This document shows positions 47,690-57,119 of a stretch of 64,000 bases of DNA, piece by piece (position 1 is the stretch's first letter; each line of letters begins with the position of its first letter). This stretch comes from Deltaproteobacteria bacterium (lineage in GTDB: Bacteria; Desulfobacterota; Desulfuromonadia; Geobacterales; Pseudopelobacteraceae). The translations under genes and the position numbers were made by a program. Where the stretch lies: the NCBI GenBank assembly GCA_016182975.1, contig JACPFJ010000003.1, positions 1-64,000 on the forward strand. The letters run 5' to 3'. Under the pieces are notes generated by a model. The model searched no databases and was not told the origin of the DNA. It worked only from the letters and a program-made list of their open reading frames with translations.

Positions 47690-48500
47690 CGCCATGGACA
47701 GGCAGATGCGGGTATATGAAACCAATGCAGATCTGTGCGTGCTGCCGGGTATCTACATGGTGGCGCGCCTCGACGGCAGAAGCTTCACCCGCCTGACGAG
47801 GGAGGTCTGCCGATTCGAGGCCCCTTACGACGAACGGTTCAGGGACATGATGGTGGAGACGGTCAGGCACCTGATGCAGTGCGGCTTCAGGGTGCTCTAC
47901 GGCTACACCCAGAGCGACGAGATATCGCTTTTGTTCCACCGGGACGAGGATGCTTTCAACCGTAAGCTGCGCAAATACCACTCCATCCTGGCCGGCGAGG
48001 CCAGCGCCAGGTTCACCAGCCTCCTCGGACAGCCTGCCGTCTTCGACTGCCGCATCAGTCAGCTTCCCGATCCGGAACGGGTGGTGGACTACTTCCGCTG
48101 GCGGATGGAGGATGCCCACCGCAACTGCCTCAACTCCCATTGCTATTGGATGCTGCGCAAATTGGGCACATCGGTTGAGGAGGCGACCAGCAGGCTGAGA
48201 GGGATGTCAATAGCGGCCAAGAACGAACTGCTTTTTCAGAACGGCATCAACTATAACGACCTTCCCGCCTGGCAGAAGCGGGGCATTGCCCTCTATTGGG
48301 AGGATTTGCCCAAGGAAGGCACGAATCCGCGGACTGGAGAGGCTGTCATTGCCGAACGACGGGGCATCAAGGTGGATTATGATATTCCCTCGGCCTACAC
48401 CTTTGAAAAGTTTCTGTTGGACTTGATTGATCCGCAGATTTATCTGAGAAAGAATGCCATGTTGATCGATGAGGCGAACGAAAGTTACGGCTCGCCATGA
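47679..48500 (+). CDS. Thg1-like 3'-5' RNA polymerase (tRNA-His guanylyltransferase family)
   Basis: 273 residues from ATGAGATTTGAC at 47679. Thg1 signatures are ARLDGRSFTRLT (metal ligand D32) and YGYTQSDEISLLF (D80, E81), then NCYWMLRKLG-type HCYWMLRK and the palm tail KGT-like segment. Bacterial Thg1-like proteins add nucleotides in the 3'-5' direction and can repair tRNA 5' ends rather than add G-1. It overlaps the broken P-loop kinase by 11 bp, implying the pair once formed an operon. Confidence 0.85.
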   Translation: MRFDAMDRQMRVYETNADLCVLPGIYMVARLDGRSFTRLTREVCRFEAPYDERFRDMMVETVRHLMQCGFRVLYGYTQSDEISLLFHRDEDAFNRKLRKYHSILAGEASARFTSLLGQPAVFDCRISQLPDPERVVDYFRWRMEDAHRNCLNSHCYWMLRKLGTSVEEATSRLRGMSIAAKNELLFQNGINYNDLPAWQKRGIALYWEDLPKEGTNPRTGEAVIAERRGIKVDYDIPSAYTFEKFLLDLIDPQIYLRKNAMLIDEANESYGSP

Positions 48501-48633
48501 TATCCTCTTTGTTCAATACATGGAGATTACGGATGTTGATGATGACGTGCTGGATGGGTTGTTCCGGGATATGATGGGGAGGGTGTGGAGTTAATGCCGT
48601 CCGCATGAACGGGGACAAACTTGATGACCTGAG

Positions 48634-48661
48634 CGCCGTAATGAAATGTTGCGGCGTTTTT
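48634..48661 (+). terminator. Terminator between the Thg1-like gene and hsdR
   Basis: CGCCG/CGGCG stem with five T following. The span 48501-48738 otherwise holds only a 24-codon open stretch (48520-48594) that may be a gene tail. Confidence 0.55.
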
Positions 48662-48738
48662 GTTTCGCTTCATTATTGATGGGAATTACGCTATTATCTG
48701 CGGCGTTCTGTATACACTGACACAGGCAAAGGCCGGTA

Positions 48739-51513
48739 ATGACCCCCGAAGCCAAGGCACGACAGCAGATTGACCAAAAGCTTGAACACGCTGGCTGGGT
48801 TATCCAGGATCTGAAGAAGATCAACCTGGGCGCCAGTCTGGGCGTTGTTGTGCGTGAACACCCTACTGATACCGGCCCGGCGGATTATGTTCTGTTCGTA
48901 AACCGTGAGCCGCTCGGGGTAATCGAAGCCAAACCTGATAACACCATTCTTACCTTTGTTGAAGACCAGACCGAACGCTATGCCCGAAGCACCCTCAAAT
49001 GGCGGGTGACCTCCACGCCACTTCGCTTCCTGTTTGAAAGTACCGGCCAGATGATTCATTTCACCGATGGTGCTGACCCGGCAGCCCGCGCACGCGAGAT
49101 TTTCCATTTCTTCAAGCCTGAGCAACTTGCCGAATGGCTGAATCAGCCTGTATCTTTCCGCCGTCGTCTCATGGAACAGATGCCGGAGCTGCCGACACGC
49201 AACCTGCGTGATTGCCAGATCAGCGCAGTTAGCGGGCTGGAGAAATCCCTTGCCCAAAACAAACCCTGCGCCCTGGTGCATATGGCGACCGGCGCCGGCA
49301 AGACCTTCACCGCCATCACATCGGTCTACCGGCTCCTCAAATATGGCGATGCCAAGCGGATTCTCTTTCTGGTCGATACCCGCAACCTGGGAAAGCAGGC
49401 ACATCAGGAGTTCATGGCATATACCCCGCCTGACGATGCCCGCAAGTTTACGGAACTTTACAATGTACAGCGATTGAATAGCCCCACCATCGACCCGGCA
49501 GCCAAGGTCTGCATCAGTACCATTCAGCGAATGTACTCCATCCTCTCGGGTGAACCGATTGATGAGTCTGCCGAGGATGTGCCACTTGATCAGATTATCC
49601 AGACCGACAAACAGGCCAAGGTGGTGCGCTACAATCCGGCTGTGCCGGTGGAAATCTTCGATGTCATCATTATCGACGAATGCCACCGCAGTATTTACAA
49701 CCTCTGGAAGCAGGTGCTTGACTACTTCGATGCCTTCCTGGTTGGGCTCACCGCCACCCCCGACAAACGGACCTTTGGATTCTTCAACGAAAATATTGTT
49801 GCCGAATACACCTATGAACAATCAGTCGCTGATGGTGTGAACGTTGGGTATGACGTCTATGAGATTGAAACCGAGATTACCAAGAAAGGTGCCGAGGTAA
49901 AGGCCAGGGAATGGGTGGATCATCGTGACCGGCAGACCCGGAAAAAGCGCTGGGCTGAGGCCGAGGAGGATCTTCTCTACACCGGCAAGGAGCTGGACAA
50001 ATCGGTGGTCAACATCAGCCAGATCCGCAAGGTGATTCAGGCAATGAAGACGGCAGTGGAAAAGCAGATCTTCCCCAGCCGCAAAGAGACCCCCAAAACG
50101 CTGATCTTTGCTAAAACCGACAGTCACGCCGACGACATTATCCAGATCGTCCGTGAGGTGTACAACCAGGGGAACGCCTTCTGTAAAAAGGTCACCTACA
50201 AGGCGGAAGAAGATCCGGACAGTATCCTCTCCAGCTTCCGTAACGACTATAACCCGCGCATTGCCGTTACCGTGGATATGATCGCCACCGGCACCGATGT
50301 CAAGCCGCTGGAAGTGTTGCTCTTCATGCGTGATGTCCGCTCCAAGGGGTATTATGAGCAGATGAAGGGGCGAGGAGTCCGCAGCCTCGACCATGATGCT
50401 TTGAAACGGGTCTCCAACAGCGCCGACAGCGCCAAGAGCCGTTTTGTTCTGATCGATGCCGTGGGGGTGGAAAAGTCGCTCAAGACCGAAAGCCGCCCGT
50501 TGGAGAAAAAGCCGTCAGTCCCGCTGAAAGATTTGATGATGGGTGTGGCCATGGGGCATCGGGATGAGGATACCGTGCTCAGCCTGGCTAATCGCCTGGT
50601 GCGGCTGGCCAAGCAGTTGGATGACAAGGCTCTGGCGCGGATTGAAAAGAAATCTGGCGGGGTAACGGTTGGCGCCTTGGGGAAGACCCTGATTACCGCC
50701 CTTGACCCGGACCGGATTGTTGAAACCGCCATCGCCACTGCCCAGGCCAATGGGATCACCCGCACCGAAGAGACCTTGACCGTGGAAGAGCTGACCACTG
50801 CCCGTGCCCACTGTGTAGCCGCCGCCTGCGCCCCCTTTGACAACCCAGAACTGCGGGATGAAATCGAAGCGGCCCGCCGGGAGCGGGAGCAGATCATCGA
50901 CCATATCAACCTGGATCAGGTCACCTTCTTTGGATACAGCGCCCAGGCCGAGGAGCAGGCGCAGAAGGTGATCCTGACCTTTACCGATTACATCGCCCAG
51001 CACAAGGATGAAATCCAGGCTCTGAGCTTCTTTTACCAGCAGCCCTACCAGCGCCGCGCTCTTACCTTTGACATGATCGAGGAGCTACACGATGCACTGA
51101 GCCGCCCGCCGTTGATGCTGACCACCGAACGTCTCTGGAACGCCTATGCCCGGGTGAAGGGTTCGCAGGTAACCGGCGCCGATACAAAACGGCAACTGAC
51201 CGATCTGGTCGCCCTGGTTCGTTTTGCCATCGGGCTGGACGGGGAGTTGAAGCCGTTCCGTGATCAGGTGGACAAGCGTTTCCAGGAATGGATCTTCCGC
51301 CACAACGCCAGGCGGACCACCTCTTTTAGCACCGAGCAGACCGAGTGGCTGCGGCTGATGAAGGATCATATTGCCTCCAGTTGCTCTATTGCACGTGACG
51401 ATTTCGACTATGCCGAGTTTGCCGCCAAGGGAGGTTTGCAGAAGGTGTGGGGGCTGTTTGGGAAGGAGTTGGATGGGGTGATGAGTGAGATGAATGAGGA
51501 GTTGGTGGCGTGA
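48739..51513 (+). CDS. hsdR: Type I restriction enzyme, R (motor/nuclease) subunit
   Basis: 924 residues. The N-terminal nuclease has the PD-(D/E)xK core with D49 in GPADYVLFV and E63-x-K65 in GVIEAK. The helicase has Walker A ATGAGKT near 183-189, Walker B DECH (IIIDECHRSIYN) near 313, and motif VI in YEQMKGRGVRS. It translocates and cuts unmethylated DNA together with HsdM and HsdS. The stop overlaps the GTG start of hsdS (GTGA). Codon and base use are AT-richer than the core genome. Confidence 0.93.
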   Translation: MTPEAKARQQIDQKLEHAGWVIQDLKKINLGASLGVVVREHPTDTGPADYVLFVNREPLGVIEAKPDNTILTFVEDQTERYARSTLKWRVTSTPLRFLFESTGQMIHFTDGADPAARAREIFHFFKPEQLAEWLNQPVSFRRRLMEQMPELPTRNLRDCQISAVSGLEKSLAQNKPCALVHMATGAGKTFTAITSVYRLLKYGDAKRILFLVDTRNLGKQAHQEFMAYTPPDDARKFTELYNVQRLNSPTIDPAAKVCISTIQRMYSILSGEPIDESAEDVPLDQIIQTDKQAKVVRYNPAVPVEIFDVIIIDECHRSIYNLWKQVLDYFDAFLVGLTATPDKRTFGFFNENIVAEYTYEQSVADGVNVGYDVYEIETEITKKGAEVKAREWVDHRDRQTRKKRWAEAEEDLLYTGKELDKSVVNISQIRKVIQAMKTAVEKQIFPSRKETPKTLIFAKTDSHADDIIQIVREVYNQGNAFCKKVTYKAEEDPDSILSSFRNDYNPRIAVTVDMIATGTDVKPLEVLLFMRDVRSKGYYEQMKGRGVRSLDHDALKRVSNSADSAKSRFVLIDAVGVEKSLKTESRPLEKKPSVPLKDLMMGVAMGHRDEDTVLSLANRLVRLAKQLDDKALARIEKKSGGVTVGALGKTLITALDPDRIVETAIATAQANGITRTEETLTVEELTTARAHCVAAACAPFDNPELRDEIEAARREREQIIDHINLDQVTFFGYSAQAEEQAQKVILTFTDYIAQHKDEIQALSFFYQQPYQRRALTFDMIEELHDALSRPPLMLTTERLWNAYARVKGSQVTGADTKRQLTDLVALVRFAIGLDGELKPFRDQVDKRFQEWIFRHNARRTTSFSTEQTEWLRLMKDHIASSCSIARDDFDYAEFAAKGGLQKVWGLFGKELDGVMSEMNEELVA

Positions 51514-53021
51514 GCAATATTCCGTCAGAATGGGAAGTAATTCCTTTATCAGAAGTGATACAGACCCAGAAAGGTAAGAAGCCCGAAAACCTGGGTCCCA
51601 GGGATGAAGTTCGTACAGTTCCCTATATAACCATAGCTGCATTTGAATCTAAAAAAGTGGAAGTGTTTGCCCCAGAACAAGACATCCCTCGGTGCGAACC
51701 TGATGACACTCTTTTAGTATGGGACGGGGCAAGAACTGGACTCTGTGGCAGAGGGGTTTCGGGATATGTTGGATCAACAATTACTCGGGTAACTTCCGAC
51801 CTTGCTAATCCTTCGTATTTATACCATTTCTTAAATTCGCATTATTCGACTCTGAACACACAGACTAAAGGGGTTGGTATTCCGCATATTAACCCAGTCG
51901 TTTTGAATGCTCTTGAGTTCCCACTTCCGCCTTTAGCTGAACAAACCCGTATAGTTGAAAAAAATGAAGAACTTCTCTCCGACCTTGATGCCGGAGTAGC
52001 CGAACTCAAGGCCGCGCAAAAGAAGCTGGCCCAATACCGCCAATCACTGCTGAAATCGGCAGTGGAGGGAGCGCTTACTGCTGAGTGGCGTACCAAAAAC
52101 AAACCCAAAGAAACCGGTGCTCAGTTACTGGAGCGTATCCTAAAAGAGCGCCGTGTCCGCTGGGAAGAGAAGCAGCTTGCCCGGTTCAAAGAGCAGGGCA
52201 AAACCCCGCCCAAAGGGTGGCAGGATAAATATCCAGAACCGGTACAGCCGGACACCACCAATCTGCCAGAATTGCCGGAGGGGTGGTTTTATAGTGAGCT
52301 TGAAGCTCTCATTCCTCCAGACAAGACAGGGACCAAAACAGGACCTTTTGGTAGCCTGCTCAAAAAACATGAGCATAAAAGTTCTGGTATTCCGGTTGTC
52401 GGAATTGAGAATATAGATCGGATGAAGTTTATTCCAGGTTCTAAGATACATATAACTGAAAGTAAATCTAGGGAGTTATCAGAATACGATCTATTGGCAG
52501 GCGATGTTGTGATTTCACGTTCTGGAACTGTTGGTGAAGTATGTGTGATACCAGACTATTTAGGCATCGCAAGGTTTTCGACAAATATTATGAGAGTTCG
52601 CCTCAACTACCAAGTGATTTTGCCAGACTACTTCTGCTTATTATTAAACGGAAGTCCATTTGTCTTGCAGCAAATTCGTAAATTATGTTCGGGAAGCACA
52701 AGAGATTTTCTGAATACAGAAATTTTGATGTCTATAATATTTCTAGTTCCTCCAATTAACGAACAACACAAAATAATCTTAGCTCTCTATGTCTCGTTGC
52801 AAGAAGTTGAGACTCAAAATAACGCTATCCTTCAGTCCCTCACCCAAGCCGCAGCCCAGCGCAAAAACATCCTGAAAACTGCCTTCTCTGGCCAACTGGT
52901 GTCGCAGAACCCGGATGACGAACCGGCCAGTGTCCTGTTGGAGAGGATTCGAGAAGAACGAAAAACATCAATCAAAACAAGCAAGAAAACTGTAACACCC
53001 CGGAGGAAACCATCATGCTGA
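51510..53021 (+). CDS. hsdS: Type I restriction-modification specificity subunit
   Basis: 503 residues from the GTG at 51510. Two target-recognition domains (about 1-150 and 240-430) are separated and followed by conserved helical spacers: LAEQTRIVEKNEELLSDLDAGVAELKAAQKKLAQYRQSLLKSAVEGAL, and the related INEQHKIILALYVSLQEVETQ... AAQRKNILKTAFSGQLV. The second TRD is markedly AT-rich, as usual for exchangeable recognition domains. The end overlaps the AAA ATPase gene by seven bases. Confidence 0.92.
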   Translation: MSNIPSEWEVIPLSEVIQTQKGKKPENLGPRDEVRTVPYITIAAFESKKVEVFAPEQDIPRCEPDDTLLVWDGARTGLCGRGVSGYVGSTITRVTSDLANPSYLYHFLNSHYSTLNTQTKGVGIPHINPVVLNALEFPLPPLAEQTRIVEKNEELLSDLDAGVAELKAAQKKLAQYRQSLLKSAVEGALTAEWRTKNKPKETGAQLLERILKERRVRWEEKQLARFKEQGKTPPKGWQDKYPEPVQPDTTNLPELPEGWFYSELEALIPPDKTGTKTGPFGSLLKKHEHKSSGIPVVGIENIDRMKFIPGSKIHITESKSRELSEYDLLAGDVVISRSGTVGEVCVIPDYLGIARFSTNIMRVRLNYQVILPDYFCLLLNGSPFVLQQIRKLCSGSTRDFLNTEILMSIIFLVPPINEQHKIILALYVSLQEVETQNNAILQSLTQAAAQRKNILKTAFSGQLVSQNPDDEPASVLLERIREERKTSIKTSKKTVTPRRKPSC

Positions 53022-54406
53022 CCCGTCTGGAAGTCAACGGTTTCAAGACCTTTGAAGATATGGCCATTGACCTTGCGCCATTTACGGTGATTATCGGCAA
53101 TAACGCCGCAGGTAAAAGCAACCTCTTCGACGTGATTCAGCTCATGGCGAGCCTTGCTACACGGGATGTTACGGAAGCGGTCAAGGAGATGCGCGGCGAG
53201 CCGATGGAGCTTTTTCGCCGGACAACCGGGGGACTTGCCAAGCAGATCACGCTGGCGGCGGAGGTGCTGGTTGATCCGGTGGTGCGCGATCCATGGGGAA
53301 GTGAAGTGAAGCTCTCTCACACACGAATCAGGTATGAGATCACGCTCGAACGGCGGGAAATAAAGCCGGGCATTGAACGTGTCCTGGTTGCCCATGAGAG
53401 CGCCACGCCCATATTCCGCAAAGATGATCTGTGGGCCGAGCGGCTGCGTCCTTCTGCTGCGTTTCGCAGCCACTATCTCAAATACGGCAGGCAGAAGCCG
53501 TGGTTGACAACTGAACAAAAACCGGAAGGATTGACCTTCAGTGTGCATCAGGATGGAAAGGCAGGCAGAAACCGCCCGGCCAGCGCCGCCGAGGCATCGG
53601 TTCTCTACAGTATTACCAACGCGGAATTCCCCCATCTTTTCGCTTTACGTGAAGAGATGCGTTTCTGGCGGTTGTTGCAGCTTGACCCGGCATTGTTACG
53701 CCGGCCGGTTTCTGCAACCGCTTCCGGTGTTCTGAACGCGGATGGTTCCAATCTTGCCGCCGTGCTGGCACACCTTAAGGCGGAAACCGCTACCAACATC
53801 CGCCCGCATGGGGTGCTGAGCGATATCGTGGCGGAACTGAACAACCTGATTCCGGGTATTACCAAGCTGGATGCTGAACTGCACGAGGCCAGCCGGGAGT
53901 ATCGTGTTGAACTTACCATGCGTGATGGTCTGCCATTTACCTCGCGGGTTATTTCCGACGGCACTCTGCGCGTTCTTGCTCTCGTTACACTTTTGCATGA
54001 TCCACGGCATCGCGGATTAATCTGTTTCGAGGAGCCGGAGAACGGGGTTCATCCGGCAAGAATCAAACTTTTAATCTCTCGCCTGCGGGAAATGGTCTCT
54101 CATCCTGAAACCACCGATGACGAAGAGTTCGCGCCGTTAAGCCAATTACTGCTGAACAGTCATTCTCCGGTGGTTTTATCGGCATTGGTCGATAAGGAGT
54201 TGCATCCCATTGACGGATCGATTCTGTTTGCCGATATCGCAACAGTAACAGACCCAGAAGCAAAGCAGCAACGCCGTAAAACCCGGTTACGGCCAGTTCG
54301 CCCCAAAGTACAGCCAAGCCTATGTGCGGATTTCGACAACTCTCATGCCTATGTTTCAGACTACGAAGTAAAACGTGTGCTAGAAACTGTAAGTACGGAG
54401 AACTGA
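53015..54406 (+). CDS. AAA family (AAA_21/OLD-like) ATPase nested in the R-M operon
   Basis: 463 residues. MLTRLEVNGFKTFEDMAIDLAPFTVIIG leads into Walker A GNNAAGKS (residues 28-35), the layout of RecF/OLD/AriA-type ABC-like ATPases. Walker B is LICFEEPENGVHP. There is no TOPRIM domain in this chain; that function appears to be supplied by the next gene two bases downstream. Similar ATPase-TOPRIM pairs (PARIS AriA/AriB, RloA/RloB, AbiL) sense phage proteins or anti-restriction factors. Being between hsdS and hsdM and overlapping hsdS, it must be co-expressed with the R-M system. Confidence 0.85.
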   Translation: MLTRLEVNGFKTFEDMAIDLAPFTVIIGNNAAGKSNLFDVIQLMASLATRDVTEAVKEMRGEPMELFRRTTGGLAKQITLAAEVLVDPVVRDPWGSEVKLSHTRIRYEITLERREIKPGIERVLVAHESATPIFRKDDLWAERLRPSAAFRSHYLKYGRQKPWLTTEQKPEGLTFSVHQDGKAGRNRPASAAEASVLYSITNAEFPHLFALREEMRFWRLLQLDPALLRRPVSATASGVLNADGSNLAAVLAHLKAETATNIRPHGVLSDIVAELNNLIPGITKLDAELHEASREYRVELTMRDGLPFTSRVISDGTLRVLALVTLLHDPRHRGLICFEEPENGVHPARIKLLISRLREMVSHPETTDDEEFAPLSQLLLNSHSPVVLSALVDKELHPIDGSILFADIATVTDPEAKQQRRKTRLRPVRPKVQPSLCADFDNSHAYVSDYEVKRVLETVSTEN

Positions 54407-54407
54407 C

Positions 54408-55073
54408 ATGCACTATCTTGGATTGGCCCTATACGCGGAAGGCCCGACCGACTATTCGTTCCTTCGTCCGTTGTTGCAGCGGCTCTGCGAAGATATCTGT
54501 ATGCAGGAGTCCGCTCAGCCGGTCGAGGTCAGTGAAGTTAACCCGCTGAATCATCCAGTTACGACAAATGACGAACCGCGAGAACACCGCGTACTTGCAG
54601 CAGCGAAGGATGCTTGCGGTTCCTGGAATGTGCTGTTTGTGCATGCCGATGGTGCCGGTGACAGTGTATGTGCCAGAGCCCACCAGGTACAGCCAGCAAT
54701 AGACCTTATTGAGCAAGAATTGGCTCGGGAAGGAACAGGAGTCGCCGTTATTCCGATTCGGGAAACTGAGGCTTGGGCGATTTGTGATGGCGACGCGTTG
54801 CGACAGGTTTTCGGTACGACTCTTAGCAATGAACAGATGGAACTCCCCCGTTTGCCCTCATTGGTAGAATCAGATCTCGATCCAAAGGAGACATTACGGA
54901 AGGCGTTTCTGAATACGTCTCCATCCGGACGACATAAAAAACAGGGCGTTTCTCCTATGCTCAATGCGTTGGGTGAACAGGTTTCCCTGCAACGGCTCAG
55001 AAGGCTGACGGCTTTTGCTACCCTTGAAGATGAATTGAAACAAGCTCTCCAGAAACTCAGGATATTACCATGA
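54408..55073 (+). CDS. DUF4276-like TOPRIM-fold putative nuclease, effector partner of the ATPase
   Basis: 221 residues. TOPRIM-like acidic positions are E11 in YAEGPTDYSFL, H-x-D81-x-x-x-D85 in FVHADGAGD, and E119/E121 in IPIRETEAWAICD. These match DUF4276, a TOPRIM relative. A C-terminal helical region follows. Begins two bases after the ATPase and overlaps hsdM by four bases. Expected to be a nuclease licensed by the ATPase; the target (tRNA, DNA) is unknown. The function is inferred from fold and context. Confidence 0.75.
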   Translation: MHYLGLALYAEGPTDYSFLRPLLQRLCEDICMQESAQPVEVSEVNPLNHPVTTNDEPREHRVLAAAKDACGSWNVLFVHADGAGDSVCARAHQVQPAIDLIEQELAREGTGVAVIPIRETEAWAICDGDALRQVFGTTLSNEQMELPRLPSLVESDLDPKETLRKAFLNTSPSGRHKKQGVSPMLNALGEQVSLQRLRRLTAFATLEDELKQALQKLRILP

Positions 55074-56530
55074 CCACCAGCGCCCTCATCCAGAAAGTCT
55101 GGAACTTCTGCCACACCCTGCGCGACGATGGCGTCGGCTATGGTGACTATCTCGAACAACTCACCTACCTGCTGTTTTTGAAGATGGCGGACGAATACGC
55201 TCAGGAACCCTACAACCGGGACACCCACATCCCGAAGGGGCACGACTGGGCTTCGTTGCGCGGCAAAACCGGCGAGCCCCTGGAAGCACACTATCTGGCC
55301 ATTCTCCACAAACTGGGCACTGAGCCAGGCATGCTGGGGGCAATTTTCTTCAAGGCGCAGAATAAAATCCAGGACCCGGCCAAGCTGGCCCGACTGGTGC
55401 AGATGATCGACGCCGAAAAATGGGTCGGCATGGATACGGATACCAAGGGTGACTTGTACGAAGGATTGTTGCAGAAAAACGCCGAAGACACCAAGAGTGG
55501 CGCCGGTCAATACTTTACTCCCCGGCACTTGATTGATGCCATGGTTGCCTGTATCAGACCGGAGCCGTTGAAAACAATAGCTGATCCTGCCTGCGGAACC
55601 GGCGGTTTTTTTCTTGGTACTCACAAGTGGCTTACCCGGCCAGGAAGTACTCTCAATAAGAAACAGAAGGAGTTTCTGCGACACAAGACCTTCCATGGCA
55701 ATGAGATCGTGCCGAACACCCGCCGTCTCTGCCTGATGAACCTGTTCCTGCATAACATTGGCGAACTGGATGGCGAGCCGACGGTTGACCGTTCCGATGC
55801 CCTTATTTCAGAACCCAAACAGCGCTTTGATTACGTTCTGGCCAATCCGCCATTCGGCAAGAAAAGCAGCATGACTTTCACCAATGAGGAGGGTGAAGAG
55901 GACAAGGACGCCCTGACCTACGAGCGTCAGGATTTTTGGGAAACCACCTCCAACAAACAACTGAATTTCCTGCAACATATCGCCTCAATGCTCAAAGAAA
56001 CCGGCAAGGCCGCCGTGGTACTGCCGGATAATGTCCTTTTTGAGGGTGGCGCCGGGGAAAAAATCCGCAAGAAACTGCTGGAGAACTGCGATGTCCACAC
56101 CATCCTGCGCCTGCCCACCGGTATCTTCTATGCCCAAGGCGTAAAAGCAAATGTGGTGTTCTTCGATGCCAGGCCGAAGGACGGCAAGATCCACACCAAG
56201 GGGATATGGTTCTACGACCTCCGCACCAATAAGCATTTCACGCTGAAAACCAGAACACTGAAAGAGGATGATCTCAAAGAGTTCATCACCTGTTACAATC
56301 CGGAGAACCGGCACGAACGCCAGGAAGCCGAGCGCTTCAAATATTTCACCTATGACGAGCTTGTTGCACGCGACAAGGCAAGTCTCGATATATTCTGGTT
56401 GAAAGACGATAGCCTCGACAATCTGGATGAACTGCCACCGCCATACGTCCTGGCGCAGGAGATTATTGATCATCTCGAAGCTGCATTGAATTCATTCAGA
56501 GATGTGGCAGCGGGACTAACGCGCAACTAA
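55070..56530 (+). CDS. hsdM: Type I restriction-modification DNA methyltransferase subunit
   Basis: 486-residue N6-adenine methyltransferase. An N-terminal helical domain (to about 140) precedes the catalytic core with SAM motif DPACGTGGF (172-180) and catalytic motif IV NPPF (259-262). It modifies the HsdS-defined site and completes the R-M complex. Start overlaps the TOPRIM gene (ATGA), so methylation and the ATPase-TOPRIM module are made from one message. Length normal. Confidence 0.94.
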   Translation: MTTSALIQKVWNFCHTLRDDGVGYGDYLEQLTYLLFLKMADEYAQEPYNRDTHIPKGHDWASLRGKTGEPLEAHYLAILHKLGTEPGMLGAIFFKAQNKIQDPAKLARLVQMIDAEKWVGMDTDTKGDLYEGLLQKNAEDTKSGAGQYFTPRHLIDAMVACIRPEPLKTIADPACGTGGFFLGTHKWLTRPGSTLNKKQKEFLRHKTFHGNEIVPNTRRLCLMNLFLHNIGELDGEPTVDRSDALISEPKQRFDYVLANPPFGKKSSMTFTNEEGEEDKDALTYERQDFWETTSNKQLNFLQHIASMLKETGKAAVVLPDNVLFEGGAGEKIRKKLLENCDVHTILRLPTGIFYAQGVKANVVFFDARPKDGKIHTKGIWFYDLRTNKHFTLKTRTLKEDDLKEFITCYNPENRHERQEAERFKYFTYDELVARDKASLDIFWLKDDSLDNLDELPPPYVLAQEIIDHLEAALNSFRDVAAGLTRN

Positions 56531-56551
56531 TCCACTGGAAGGCCACGTGAT

Positions 56552-56689
56552 ATGAGCGACATAAACATCTTCCGCCTCTCCGGTGATACCGTCACCGAAC
56601 TTGAATGCCATTCCGCCGCAATTATCAAATCGCCTGACGACCTGGAACAGGCCAAGCCGTTTATTGTGAAGAGCTATGAGGCGAGTTAA
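56552..56689 (+). pseudogene. Remnant of a DUF5655-type protein, internally deleted
   Basis: A 45-codon frame MSDINIFRLSGDTVTELE...IKSPDDLEQAKPFIVKSYEAS. The first 18 residues match the start, and the last 20 the end, of a protein commonly found after hsdM that begins MSDIxxFRLxxxTVTELEG and carries a DUF91/DUF5655 nuclease-like domain. The 250 or so residues between are missing. It is a scar of a lost accessory gene. The match is from memory of the family and needs a search. Confidence 0.5.
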
Positions 56690-56765
56690 TCTTGAACGAA
56701 GCACCATGTTTGTCATGTGATCAACACACCCAACATGAAACACCCCCGAATCAAAAGGAAACGAT

Positions 56766-57119
56766 ATGGCGGCAATATCCTTGAAACGTCAACAATACGG
56801 TGAACTCGTCCCCCAGGAAACCATCGATGGGGTTGTCCGTACCATTGCGGAACAGTTCCATCCCGAAAAAATCGTGCTGTTCGGCTCGTACGCCGGCGGG
56901 AACCCGACACCGGACAGCGACCTGGACCTGTTGGTCGTCATGGATTCGGATCAGCCGCGTTATCGTCGTCCCGTGCCGATTCACCTGCTATTCAGGCCGA
57001 AACCGTGCGCCATGGACATTCTGGTGTACACCCCTGAAGAGGTTAAAAAATGGAATGGCACCCAAAGTCATATTGTCACGGAAGCCTTCGCGTCCGGGAG
57101 GGTAGTGTATGAGCGCTGA
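56766..57119 (+). CDS. MNT-type nucleotidyltransferase antitoxin
   Basis: 117 residues with the minimal nucleotidyltransferase signature LFGSYAGGNPTPDSDLDLLV (G-S-x10-D-x-D). In MntA/HepT pairs this protein AMPylates and silences the HEPN toxin encoded next. It overlaps the HEPN gene by 11 bp. Located at the right flank of the R-M island. Confidence 0.85.
   Translation: MAAISLKRQQYGELVPQETIDGVVRTIAEQFHPEKIVLFGSYAGGNPTPDSDLDLLVVMDSDQPRYRRPVPIHLLFRPKPCAMDILVYTPEEVKKWNGTQSHIVTEAFASGRVVYER

Noticed and set aside
48520-48594. 24-codon frame MEITDVDDDVLDGLF... before hsdR
   Set aside because: No ribosome site; might be the tail of a lost gene, but too short to support.
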